A program made the position numbers and the translations under genes. The notes beneath the pieces were generated by a model. It was not told the origin of the DNA and made no database searches. It was given only the letters and a program-made list of their open reading frames with translations. Below, piece after piece: positions 46,701-57,552 of a DNA stretch of 64,000 nt (positions are counted from its first letter, which is position 1; each line of letters begins with the position of its first letter). This stretch comes from Talpa occidentalis (Eukaryota; Chordata; Mammalia; Eulipotyphla; Talpidae): positions 26,087,784 through 26,151,783 of the forward strand of contig NW_023602073.1 in NCBI RefSeq assembly GCF_014898055.3, given 5' to 3'.

Positions 46701-48526
46701 TATTTTTTTATTATTTAACAATTGCCAGGTACAAATGAAAAGTGATAGTAGCTAAACTTTATAAACGTCCACCTATTAAATAATTAAATTTTTAATTATC
46801 CATGAACTGTTTAAAAAAATTAATTCTAGCATGTGTTGTTTAAGTAACTCTGTTCATGGCATGTGTATTCAATACTTAAATTTAGTAAGAACATTCTAAA
46901 GCTTTTCCCAAAAACATTCAAACCATGCACAAATTGAAAAACTTCCAAGTTTCTCAGACAATTCTAAGCATACTGGAACTCAAAATTCAATTTCATTTGT
47001 CTTTATCCTGGCAATGAAATATTTATACTCTCCTTAGAAGGACCCTGCCCTTTGTTGTTACTACTTCACACTGATGAAAACTTTAATCAAAGGACCTGTT
47101 CCATTCTGCAGCCTTCCTTCCTGTTCTCTAATTACAATCCTACTTGTCACTTGCATCACAGCAGAAAACAGTGAAAATGTCTGACATGTTTGCTACCATG
47201 TACTTTTATCGCTGAAATTTTAAAACACACAAGTTTTCTGTATCAAGCAGTAAGTTTTAAAAATTGAGTGTTTCCAGCTTCATAAAGAAATTGACACAAT
47301 TACTACATTAAATATAGGACTACAAAATCAATGTCTCCAAAATCAATGCATAATTCAAATCTATAGTCAATATTTTAAGTTATATATATTCATATATTCT
47401 TTATGAACACATAAAGGTGGAAAGAATCAGATCAGCAACCCTTCATTGTTGGGTGGTAAAACTAAGCTCTTAATAAAAAAAGATTTAACTTCACATTTTT
47501 CTTATCTTTTAAGAGGATTTAACTTCTATGACCATTATAAAAGATTTGCACCACCTGGTGGAAAAGCAAAGATTCAAACACAGCTAAATCTCTTTTATTA
47601 TAGAGTGTTTCTTAGCTCCTCTTAGATCAAAGATGCTTTTAGGAGTCTGATGAAATTCACGGGTCCTCACCTCTCCAAAAGCAGGCACGTGCATGCATCC
47701 TCACAGCAGGTGCACACTCGAATGCACAAATAATAAGCACTTTCAACAACTCCTAGATCCAGCAGTAGAAAACATTCAGCTTTCTTTTTGTCTGTATTTC
47801 TCCTCAGTTGCCCAACATCAGAATCCCCACCCTGCAGTTGGGGAAGCTACCACTAGGCAAGCCTGGTGAGCAAACAGGTCCTCCTATTTCTTCCAGATAT
47901 TGGCCCTCAATAAGTTCCGGCCCATGGGTGCTCCTGCCCACCCTACCCTGAGCGGGGTGCTCCCAGGCTTGGTGCTCCCCTCTGCAGTGTCCAGGATCCA
48001 AGGATGCCCAGAGCAGCAATCTCCTCAGGCTTGCTATGCTTCTGCATGTTCTGGAGGGATACACAACTTCCTACCTGTCTTTCAAACACATATGTCCACC
48101 TGTATTTGTGATCAAATGAGCAAGCTGGTATCCTTCCACTAAATTCCTTCTTGAATTAGTCTGTTTCTATTCTTCACAGTCAAGAACTTTGTATACTTCT
48201 ACTTTATTATAAGCCTCTGCCAAACCCACACCCACCCACCCATGGACACACATGATCAGCCAACACTGTGGGCTTCTTAACAACGTGGAGCCAATGGATC
48301 AAATGAGGTTTAAAGAGCTACTGTAAATGCAGAGAAGGGAGAGGGTGGCCAGTCACAAACAGTAAGGTTATCATTATTAGAACTGAAGCACATTCCTACA
48401 ACTCAATCCCACAGAGATGCTTTCTACCAGCATAGCTTCTCCAGCACTCTAGTTGGTATTTGAGACAACAGGCTTTGTTTTAACCCAAGGCAAAAGAAAA
48501 CCATTTAACAAAAGAAACCAGTAAAG
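43764..48526. other. Non-coding DNA, mostly unique and AT-rich
   Basis: No gene is supported. Faint old L1-like sense sequence may occupy about 45,240-45,580. A GC-richer islet of unknown nature lies at 47,800-48,070 with frames on both strands but no motif. A CTCF-like site is noted at 47,549-47,561. The rest is AT-rich and featureless to the eye. Confidence 0.45.
47549..47561 (-). promoter_or_regulatory. Possible CTCF-like core site
   Basis: On the minus strand the sequence is CCACCAGGTGGTG, which agrees with the known CTCF core (CCASYAGRKGGCR) at all but one position. One 13-base match in 64 kb is weak evidence by itself, and the site also contains a CACCTG E-box. Confidence 0.3.
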
Positions 48527-48539
48527 AAAAGCCAGGTGG

Positions 48540-49243
48540 TTTTTCACTGTGGTTGTGAGTTGCATTAACCTGATTATAAGTGATGTTGAACATTTTTTCA
48601 TATACCTGTTGGCCATTTGCATTTCTTCTTTTGAAAAGGGTCTTTTTAGCTCTGCTGCCCATTTTGTTTTTTTTAAATAAATTTTATTTTTATATTCCCC
48701 ATACAATTGCAATCCCCTTATTTTGACCCCAATCCCTCCCCTCCCCACCCCCCACCCCCCATAGAGAATCTCTGGTTCATAGTTTTTTGTTGATTTTGAT
48801 TTTCACTTTCTTATAGTTATTCATTTTCCTGGTCCCTTATTTAAGTTTTCTAGATTCCTGCTATGAGTGAGACCATCCAGTATTTTTCTTTTTCTTTCTG
48901 GCTTATTTCGCTGAGCATGATCCCTTCCAGCGCCATGCATGTTGCTGCAAATTGCATGTGTTTATCTTTTTTGAATGCTGAGTAATATTCCATGGTGTAT
49001 ATGTACCACATCTTCTTGATCCAGCCACCTATTTTTGGGCATTTGGGTTGTTTCCAAAGCTTAGCTATTGTAAACAGTGCTTCTGCTGCCCATTTTGTGA
49101 CTGGGTTGTTTGCTTTCTTTTTGTGAGTTGTGTAAGCTATGGTGATGATCATGGGTATTGTGGGTAGTGGGAGAATTTGAGGGACTACACATGAGAGGTG
49201 AAATCAAATATTATATAAAAATGAACAACAATATGCGGGGAAT
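48540..49243 (+). mobile_element. 5'-inverted (twin-primed) L1 carrying a second L1
   Basis: The left part (48,540-48,666 and its continuation 49,098 to about 49,138) is antisense ORF2. From about 49,139 the sense 3'UTR follows ('ctatggtgatgatcatgg', 'ggactacacatgagaggtga') to a short tail. Target copies AAAAGCCAGGTGG and AAAAGCTGGGTGG lie at 48,527-48,539 and 49,244-49,256 (two mismatches). Inside it sits the antisense L1 3' end at 48,667-49,081. Confidence 0.85.
48667..49081 (-). mobile_element. Young L1 3' end, antisense, nested in another L1
   Basis: It is bounded by a perfect 16-bp target duplication TCTGCTGCCCATTTTG (48,651-48,666 and 49,082-49,097) that belongs to the host L1. The minus strand carries the ORF2 C-terminus (WIKKMWYIYTMEYYSAF, then EISQKEKEKYW) and the 3'UTR with its homopolymer G/C block and AT-rich tail. 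It is nearly the same sequence as the 8.28-9.04 kb copy. 5'-truncated. Confidence 0.93.
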
Positions 49244-49256
49244 AAAAGCTGGGTGG

Positions 49257-49635
49257 CATCAAAAAAGGCAATGATGATCAATACCTATATATCTTTAATC
49301 AACAAAATAAGTTCTGTACCTTCATCCCTTTAAGAGTGCCTCATAAAGAAGATGACAGGAATGCTCTCTCAGCTGTGCAGAAAACCTTCCAATTTGGAAA
49401 AGGCAATGCTGACTTTTGAAATAATCTCAGAATTTTAGTTTTGGTATCAGTAGAAATAGACAAGTATAAATTCCTTTAAACATGTAACAAAGACCACAAA
49501 GTGAAACTTAATTTGCCCAAAAGATACTCAGGTAGTTTATGGTAAAAGTTAGGGCCAAGGTTTAACATGTATTCTATGTGCCAATTACCCTGCCAAGTAA
49601 GCATCCACTTTAAACCTCATCAGAAACCTATGAAA
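49257..49635. other. Non-coding DNA
   Basis: No repeat, exon or RNA gene recognised. Confidence 0.5.
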
Positions 49636-49951
49636 GGGGCCTCCCCGGTGGCGCAGCGGTTGAGCGCTGGGTTGCAAAGCTGCCCGCAGCCTCTGCGGCG
49701 CTGGTTTGATCCCCGGCTGCTCCCCGGCCACGGGAGGAGGGTCCCGCATGGCGCGCAGACCTCTCCTGCCGCCCGCTGCTCCCCTCAGCAGTGTGCTTCG
49801 GTCCTTCTGCCTGCTCTGCTCCCTGCTCTGGCTCTGGTGAATTCTCTCACCCTCCCGCACTTCTGACTGTACCCAGTGCATGTATAAGCAAAAACAAACA
49901 ACCAAATAAAATAAATAAATAAATAAAAACATGCCTCTATTAAAAAAAAAA
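49636..49951 (+). mobile_element. tRNA-derived SINE, type A1 with extended tail, young
   Basis: Nearly identical to the copy at 42,127; most differences are C-to-T or G-to-A changes at CpG. Head GGGGCCTCCCCGGTGGCGCA, intact A box, B box changed to GGTTTGATCCCC. A1 block and CGGTCCTTCTGCC present. The tail is GTGCATGTATAAGCAAAAAC, (TAAA)n, then AACATGCCTCTATTAAAA and an A run. The target is uncertain (AAACCT on both sides). Confidence 0.95.
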
Positions 49952-50929
49952 AAAACCTCTCAAACATATAAACTCAATATAACGCAGACAGTTAAACTAA
50001 GAAGTAAATGCCTTACTCACAGAGCTCCTAAGAGGCAGAGTACAGATTCAAAACCGTATTGTGAATTTCCAAAGTGCTCTGGGTCCCTTCCCCTTCATAC
50101 TCTGGGGCTTCAGGAACAGGGGCAGAGGGAGGATAGGGGAAGGAAATTCTTAACTTTGTTTGGAATGATGCGCTGCTGTCAAGTAAAGTCTATGGCTCTC
50201 TTCTCAAAATGTCTTCAAATACATTAAACACAATAGGGTAAAAAAGGGAAACCAAGCACAACAAAATAGTTCTAAAACACTGAAAATTGCATTTGAGAAA
50301 TTGTACTATCTGTGTTTCACATACATTAAGAGATCTACCAGAATACCTAATAATAACTATTATTGGCTTTCAATAGAAAGGACATCAAGGTATCAAAACA
50401 TTAAGACATAAAAAATCTGCATGACATTAATGTCTAAGAGATATATCATGTTCCTTAATTTCCCTTCACACAGTGCTTTTTTAAAAAAGAACTAAAGTTA
50501 TCATAATACTGAAGAATCTTTCTAAAAACTCAGTGCTACTATTTCATACACAATCCTTCCCAGTATTAGCCAATAAAATGTTTTCCAACCACATAAAACT
50601 ACATTATCTACAAAAATGCTTAAGATTTAGCCATAACCGACAGTCCAAGAATAAATTGCAAAAGGGAATATAGTTCATGTATGAGAAGTTAGAAAAGCTA
50701 ACTTTTTGCTAATTTCATGCAGTCTCAAAATCACCACTGATGGACATACAAGTAACCACAATAGCGAATACACAAAGAAATTTACACAGAGAAGTATTTA
50801 GTTTGATTCTGTACATTTCACTTGTGTATACTGAAGAGCCAGACAAAAGTGTTAGAGAATTATAAGGATGAGGTACAATGAACAAGATAGTAATTCATAC
50901 TACATTCTGAAAGCAGAAAATGTGTGAGG
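49952..50929. other. Non-coding, mostly unique AT-rich DNA
   Basis: No repeat, exon or RNA gene recognised. The 98-codon frame at 49,931-50,227 starts in the SINE tail and has no motif. Confidence 0.5.
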
Positions 50930-51325
50930 CAAAAATGAGGCCATCCTTTCCCAGCCTGTGTACAACATATACATCCTTCCACAACCCGGTCCTCACCACC
51001 CACTCCATGCCCTTTACACTGCCCCTTACAGTCAAAGTCACCTTGAAATAAGTGATGCTTGTAAGCACAGGTCCCAGTGACTCACACATCACACATTTAT
51101 TTATACTGTCACCTCTGCTCAGAGGCCTCCTCCCAGATGACTTGACCAAGGCCCATTCATTCTCCAGGATCTAAGGTACACACCATCTTCTTTGGGAAGC
51201 CACTCTTTTAAACTGTACTGTCAGTTATTAAGTGTCCATCTGCGTGTCTATATAAGATCACCTAAAGAGTTTTGCCTCCCTGGAGTCTAGAGCAATGACC
51301 AGTACACAACTTAGTGAATTAAACA
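50930..51325 (+). repeat. L2 3' portion, sense
   Basis: Shows the L2 end pattern: 'gtcacctctgctcagaggcc', 'ctcctcccagatgacttgac', 'ttaagtgtccatctgcgtgt', 'ctggagtctagagcaatgac', 'cagtacacaacttagtgaat'. L2 is an ancient LINE common to mammals. The 5' limit is approximate. Confidence 0.7.
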
Positions 51326-51494
51326 AGAGACACATCGCAAACAATCAAACTGAAAACTTTAAACACTCAAATTGCCATCACCCTAAAAAAAAGCATTTCC
51401 ATGAAGACCAAACAACTGCATATTCTATATTATAAATATATTTTTACATATAGCAAGCATTTTTCATATAGCCACAAGATCTCAAAGTTCTTTT

Positions 51495-51764
51495 ACATTT
51501 TTTTAAAGGTTTATTTATTTATGCATACAAAAACTGGGGTACAGGCCAGAGGTGCAGGGGGTGAGAGGATTCACCAGAGACAGAGTGGGGAACAGAACAG
51601 GTAGACTAACTGAAATGCACTGCTGAGGGGAGCAGCGGAGAGACAGAAGAGGTCTGCTGCACCATGTGGGTTGTTCCGTGGCCGGGGATCCAATTCATGC
51701 TGCAGTGGCTGGGGGTAGTAGCTTCATAGCGTCGTGCCTAACCCCCTGTGCCACCAGGGAGGCC
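51495..51764 (-). mobile_element. tRNA-derived SINE, type B
   Basis: On the minus strand: head GGGCCTCCCTGGTGGCACAG, B-box region diverged (AATTGGATCCCC), type B body, TGTATGCATAAATAAATAAA tail. A perfect 14-bp target duplication CTCAAAGTTCTTTT (51,481-51,494 and 51,765-51,778) defines it. It is the only minus-strand copy after 17.5 kb. Confidence 0.94.
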
Positions 51765-51976
51765 CTCAAAGTTCTTTTTTAAAGTCCACTAGTACAGAAG
51801 ACCAATTGCCTATCGTACAGTTAAAGGAAATTAAAGTCACTTCTGCTATTTTGCTAATAAAAATAACACTATAATGAGTATCTCTGAGCAAAATATAAAA
51901 TATCTTTTGCCTCTAATAAGTTTTTAAAAACACTTTGGGTAAAGGGGTTTATGTCCTAGTATAAGAAACGGACTAT

Positions 51977-52185
51977 GGGGCCTCCCTAGCAGCCTAGAGG
52001 TTAAGTCTCAGTGCTATCACCGCTTCGGCCTGCAATCCCTGGCCAGAGAGCCAACCCACATGGTGCAGCAGACCTCTCCTGTCTCAGTGGCTGCTCCCCT
52101 CAGTAGATCTGACTGTTCTGCTCCCCAGTTTGTCTGTAGTGAATTCTCTCATTCCCCCTACTCCCCACCTCTTGGTCTTTTCTTA
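51977..52185 (+). mobile_element. tRNA-derived SINE, type B, decayed and tail-less
   Basis: Head GGGGCCTCCCTAGCAGCC, 'GGTTAAGTCTCAGTGC', B-box region partly lost, then CATGGTGCAGCAGACCTC and a shortened body (the AGTGTATTTCAGTC part is deleted). It ends near CTTATACATT without a (TAAA)n tail. Older than the other copies. Confidence 0.85.
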
Positions 52186-52477
52186 TACATTAGAATGAGC
52201 TTCCTTCTAATGTTCCCTTCTACATTTCCTACTTTTTTCCTATTGTATGATTTCCTGTCTGTCCACTCTAAAACTTATGTTAATTTGTGAAGCGTCAGTA
52301 CTTTCTCCTCTAAACATCCAATCAGATAATCCCAAATTATTTAAATATGATCCTTCCCTGTTTTTGCATTCAGTGTGGTAAAAATAATTTCAAACTGAAA
52401 ATGAAAATGTTAGAAAATAAGTCACTTAGAAACAGATTTATAAAAACCAAATTTGCTTAAAAAAAAAAAATATGCAA
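52186..52477. other. Non-coding DNA
   Basis: No repeat, exon or RNA gene recognised. Confidence 0.5.
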
Positions 52478-52753
52478 GGGCCTCCCTTGGTGGCGCAGTG
52501 TTTGAGCGCTGGGCTGAGAAGCTGCCCGCAGCCTCTGCAGCACTGGTTTGATTCCCAGCCACGGGGCGAGGGTCCCACATGGTACTACAAACCTCTCCTG
52601 CCACACCCACAGCTCCCCTCAGCAGTGTATTTTGTCACTCTGCCTGTTCTGCTCCCTGCTCTGGCTCTGGTGAATTCTCTCACCCTCCCGCACTTCTGAC
52701 TGTACCCAGCGCTTGCATAAATAAATAAATAAATAAATCTTAAAAAAAAAAAA
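52478..52753 (+). mobile_element. tRNA-derived SINE, type A2
   Basis: Head GGGCCTCCCTTGGTGGCGCA, body with GTCACTCTGCCTGTTCTGCT, B box diverged (GGTTTGATTCCC). Tail GCTTGCATAAATAAATAAAT, then TCTTAAAA and an A run. Target copies are only partial. Confidence 0.93.
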
Positions 52754-55136
52754 AGCAAGTCCACAAAAAGAACACATGAAAAATAAAATGTATTACATAT
52801 ATAATTTTTAACTGAAATTACCTAATTTACCTGTGGGTCCTGACACTCCATTGTCTTAAACTTTTACTATTTCACTAAAAAAAAGAAAAGCATGACTGCA
52901 GTTCTTTCCTAAAACATTAATGCATGTTAATTTGAAAAGGAGAGTGCATCATTTAATTATCATTTAAGGAGAGTGCATTATTATTCTTTTAATGCTTCCT
53001 TGTCTTCATGTTCAGTAAGTATTAAGGGCAGAATTCTAATTCTGTAGAACAAACCTGGGTACTTTGCAAAAGATTAAGCTGTGACTCCACTGAAAAAATA
53101 CAATCCAACTTTATTTTTCCAAGTAACTTGAGAATGTACTAAACAGCTTTCACTGTCACAGATTTAATCACAGATCATGTTGCACCAAGACCATTTACAT
53201 GTATGTGTTCACACACAGATAGGCTCTGCTACCCATGCATATATACTTTTTGTAACTGAAAATATTATCTACATCCATGAGGTGTCAGTAGTTGTTCATA
53301 TATTTGGTACAAACGGCTTGATTCACACAATGATATTTTTCTCAAATCTAACATGTACAGCTCCTGAGCTTCTTTGAGCTGTTTTTCCAGGATATTGCCA
53401 CTGAGAATCCTACATTAACATTTTTTCCAGGGATCTGTCAGGTCAGATGCTAATGCAGCCTGGCCCAATATTCAAGTCTAGAAACCACACCAACCGCTCA
53501 AGCTACTCTCCATAACTCTATTTGACCCTGAATCCTCTTTCCTCTCTTTTCATCTCCCAGGATAAAGGGAAATCAAAAATACATCTGTAGTTTCATGCAC
53601 TAAAACAGGGGACTTGGAGAAAGGTACAATACGGGCAGAAAACGTAAAGAGAATTCTTGGGGTTCCCCACTAGGCCAGAGGCACTGTGCCCCTCCTCAGC
53701 CTCTCCTGGCAGCTCTGACTGCCTTGTGGCACTTACCACTTTGTGCTTGTTATGGTTTGTGTCTTATTGTGTTGCTTCTGGTGCACTGCAGGACCGTGGA
53801 TTTGGCACTTATGCCAGAATTGCTCAAACTCAATGGGCATAGGAACGTGCAGGTTTATTAATCAAGACTTTGCTAAGAGCTTAAGTAAGAAATCCAATCT
53901 ACACAGAATAAAAAGTCTAAACCTTTATTTCAGTTAATAAAACTTTTCTAAAAAATGTATTGAAGATATTTACCAAAAATAGGGCTTTTAAAGCCTTAGG
54001 GGGGAAAGTATTCATTTCTATAAACCTATTCTACACTTTTCCCAAGGCACACATTTACAGCAGTGTTGAACAGAAAGAACATGCATATATATGTATGTAT
54101 GTAACTCCACACCTTATTCTTACAACAAATGCAGGTGCTGAAAAACCATTAAACATTAAAAAAAAAAATTCGTTCTTTAACTGTTAAGTTTGCTACAGGA
54201 ACTTATCACACTTGACACACATGACTGCAACTCAAAAAGAAAGGTGACAGCCTGTAAAACATCTGCATTTTCTCCTCCATTCAATAAACAGCAAATCCTG
54301 ATTTCCCTTCACAATGAAGCAGCACCAGATCTTGATATCCTGTATGTCCAAATTCTGCAATGTCAGTATTGTGAAATTTATAGTTATCCCAGTGCTTCAT
54401 TTTAAAGAATTACTCCTAATAAACACCTTATTCACAGCAAACACATACTCCCAGGGAAAATTAAATGCTTCCAGAAGAAGCAGTGTCTAAAATTTTATTT
54501 TTTTTAATTTAATAAAAAGTATTACAAAATACTCTGGCATAAGGTTTGCTCCCAGAGTTCAGCAAAACGTTAAGTGAGAGAACTGTTACTTTCTCAATTC
54601 CAAGAATCCTAAGTCTGGGTATTGTTAAGAGAATTTGTATGTGCCTTAACCTAATTGTGTCCTCTTCAAAACAAAAGGTGACATGAAAACCTGAAAAAAC
54701 AAAAATTTCCACTTCCTTTATATTACATAAATATAGGCGATACTGACATTGAGCAGAGTGAGCGCTGGGTCTTTGATATTATTTACTAGAGACCTAGTTT
54801 TTCCCCTTCCAATGAGGTCTTGAGAATATCTAGATAATGATCTAGGTCTTTTTGTGTGTATGGTTGCCTTCCATAACTAGTATAGCCAGAAATTTTTTTA
54901 CCAATAATAATTTTTATGATACAATTCAACTATTTCTCATCTGAAATGGGTAGAATTTGATTTAAAACTTTTTTCAAAGGAAATAGGTTGCTGACACAAA
55001 TGACCTGGAGGAGGGTTACTAGGAAGACAATAATTATTACAATCATTTGCCACTTACAAAAATACTGTTTACTAAGGGAAGATCAAGAAAAAGTCCAAAT
55101 TACTCTTTGATGTAATGCCTACCTGTTTGAGGTTTT
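52754..55136. other. Non-coding, mostly unique DNA
   Basis: No exon, RNA gene or confident repeat. A direct repeat GGAGAGTGCATxATTxA-like occurs near 52,940 and 52,970. The block 53,640-53,850 is GC-richer without a recognised family. An (ATGT)n tract is at about 54,083-54,103. Confidence 0.45.
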
Positions 55137-55672
55137 GATTTTATTAAACAAATAAAAAATGTACAAAACAACTACCATCCATTAGACCCCTTCTACCCTT
55201 GCTCCCAACCCCCACCCTCTTCTCACCAGTTCATCATATTTTATTTCACCAGTTCATTTGCTTTTCATTTTCATTTTAGATGAGATCACCCTAAATTTGT
55301 TGTTGTTCTTATTTCACTTAGCATAATTCCCTTCTATATAGTTTTCTTCTACTTTACTGCAAATGGCAAAACTTCATCATTTTTTTTTTATAGCTAAGTA
55401 GTATTTCACAGTTTGTGTGTATGTATCTTCTCTATCCAATCATCTATCAGTGAGTACTTAGATTGTTTCTATACCTTAGCTACATTAGTGTTGCAGTAAA
55501 CACAGAGGTGCACATCGCTCTCTGAGTTACTGTCATATTATTCAGATAGATACCCAGCTTACAGCAGTGGTTTTATTTATAGCTTTCTGAAGAACTTCTA
55601 CACAGTTTTTCAAATGGCTGTACTAATTTATAGTCCCACCAACAGTGTGCAAGAGTTTCTTTCATTTTATAA
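55137..55672 (-). mobile_element. Old L1 3' end, antisense
   Basis: The plus strand shows in order 'ttatttcacttagcataatt' near 55,309, 'tagctaagtagtatttcaca' near 55,392, 'gttgcagtaaacacagaggt' near 55,492, 'ttcaaatggctgtactaatt' near 55,610 and 'tcccaccaacagtgtgcaag' near 55,633. This is the antisense of the ORF2 end and 3'UTR of an old L1. Heavily diverged, 5'-truncated. Confidence 0.82.
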
Positions 55673-56019
55673 GCTACCCTAAAACAACTTTATATGTACG
55701 TACACACACGCACACTCTCATCATTCACCATAAGTGATCATTAAAAAAGTTTGTCATTTATAAGCACATAAAATTCAGATTTTCAAAAGGAAATAACTGA
55801 AATACAGAAACATTTGGATATCTGGAAGGAGAATCCAACCAAAATGGATTCTGAGAAAAATATACAGTATATTTTAATTAATGTATAAAGTACCAAATTA
55901 TTCTATACAGAGAAAAAAATCTAAGAAGTGAGTTAGATAAAGCAAGAAAGCAGCAGATGTTTTGAGGAAGAAAAATTAACAAAACTATATTCTCAATCAC
56001 AGGCTTGATGGGTGGGTGC

Positions 56020-56215
56020 ACTAACATTCTTTCAATGCCTACTATGTGCCAGTTACTATTAGGTAAGTATTATTATTCACAAGTTAAGCTGAGAAAACAT
56101 AGGCTTGGAGGAGTCATATGACATTCCGTAAACCACAGACATCTTAGTCATAGGATCAGAATTCAATTTCAATTTTTTAAATCCAAAATTCTTACTTTAT
56201 TTCCCCACTAGATCA
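56020..56215 (-). repeat. MIR fragment, antisense
   Basis: 'caatgcctactatgtgccag', 'ggtaagtattattattcaca', 'gctgagaaaacataggcttg', 'ggatcagaattcaa' follow the antisense MIR order. Confidence 0.7.
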
Positions 56216-56327
56216 CTTTCAAATATTTAGATATTTAATGAACTTAAATAGTGGCACACATTTAGATACATTGGTTGGTCCATGTGTGTATATATATATG
56301 TTAATGTAATTTAAAGCATCAATAATA

Positions 56328-56594
56328 GGGCTTCCCTGGTGGCGCAAGGGGTTAAGACCCAAGCTATCCACAGCCACTGCAGCACAAGTTTGATCCCCAG
56401 CCAGGGAGCTACCCACACGGCGCAGCCGACCTCTGCGAGACAGACCTCTCCTGTCTCGCCTACTGCTCCCCTCAGCAGTGTATTTCTGTCGATCTGCCTG
56501 TTCTGTTCCCCACTATGTCTCTGGTGAATCCTTTTACCCCCCCCACCTCTGGCCTGTACCCCAGTTCTTGTATGCATAAATAAATCTTTTTTAA
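56328..56594 (+). mobile_element. tRNA-derived SINE, type B
   Basis: Head GGGCTTCCCTGGTGGCGCAA, 'GGGGTTAAGACCC', B box AGTTTGATCCCC. A short local duplication (GACCTCTGCGA then GACCTCTCCTG) lies in the body. Tail TTGTATGCATAAATAAATCT. Target AAAGCATCAATAATA / AAAGTATCAATAATA at 56,313-56,327 and 56,595-56,609, one mismatch. Confidence 0.94.
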
Positions 56595-56609
56595 AAAGTA
56601 TCAATAATA

Positions 56610-57500
56610 ACTTCAATAGCATCCTAAAAGTAATCTTCTCACTATTTTGTATCTTTCAAAAACAGTCAGATTGTTGTCAACTTGATGAGTCTCTATGAAC
56701 AGACTTAAGTAAGAAGTTTGTCAAAATAGATATTTTCTTTTCTCAGGGCCAGAGACAGTGCTTGCAGCTACAGGGATTTGTTCAGAACATCTTCAGAAGA
56801 AGTAATGACAGAATGAGGAGGTGGACAAAACAAAACAACGAGGTCAGCACCTCGGAAATAAAACAAAATCATAAACAGGGAAGTATTTCTTTGTGAAAAG
56901 CACTGAACTTCAGGTAAGACAGCAAAGCATAGACCTGTGGCATTTCTGTTCCTGTCCCCTTACCCCCAGTTCCATCAGTTCAACTGAGAGGGGTAATCTG
57001 AAAAAAAATACCTTGACTGCCAGGCCAAACTCAGGAGATATGGAACAACTGTCTATTGAAATGACAATTCCTCCAGCAAGAGAACATGAAGCACTGAGGC
57101 TCTACCAGTCTGAGGCTGAAGTCCTGTGCAAGATAAGTGACCAGAGGATGTGCAAGGATTTAATGGGGAGTTCTGGAGGTGAGACAACCACAGTAGCCAG
57201 ATAAACTCTCCACAGCTGACCAGGCTGACCAGAGATTCTGCATGATCATTAGATGTCAGAGTGGACTCAGGCCACCTGCACATCCCTTGCCAACAGAGCT
57301 CACACCTGCACACAAAGATGACACAACAGAATACAGCTGAAAGTAAAAGCCTGGGCAGACAAAAAAACAGCCTGAAATTTGAACGTGCCCCCCAGTCCAC
57401 ACAGATCCATTAGCAGAGAGTAAAAAGCTTTACTAACTTTACCAGGTCAACCACTGATCGATCTTGGGCTGAGCACAACTAAAGCTATGCTACCACAAGC
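56610..57500. other. Non-coding DNA, possibly an old L1 5' region
   Basis: Moderately GC-rich. The part at about 57,330-57,430 ('aagcctgggcagacaaaaaa') resembles old L1 5'UTR sequence and could belong to the element downstream. Opposed frames at 56,893-57,204 and 57,053-57,400 overlap on both strands and have no motif. Confidence 0.35.
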
Positions 57501-57530
57501 CTGACCCTAGGAAGCTGGGCTTAAAAGTCA

Positions 57531-57552
57531 CAACAACAACAACAACAACAAA
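57531..57552. repeat. (CAA)7 microsatellite
   Basis: Seven CAA units without interruption. Confidence 0.95.

Noticed and set aside
48850..49152. 100-codon minus-strand frame as a possible gene
   Set aside because: It is the L1 ORF2 C-terminus (TMEYYSAF motif) of a 5'-truncated insertion.
49585..49932. 115-codon minus-strand open frame, and similar long frames at 4050-4415, 8559-8900, 42054-42386 and 61070-61227
   Set aside because: They lie wholly or largely in SINE copies. The GC-rich SINE body lacks stops in several frames, which produces the same peptide-like strings in every copy.
57053..57400. 115-codon minus-strand frame opposite a 103-codon plus-strand frame
   Set aside because: Overlapping opposed frames in a moderately GC-rich stretch, next to L1-like sequence; nothing supports a protein.
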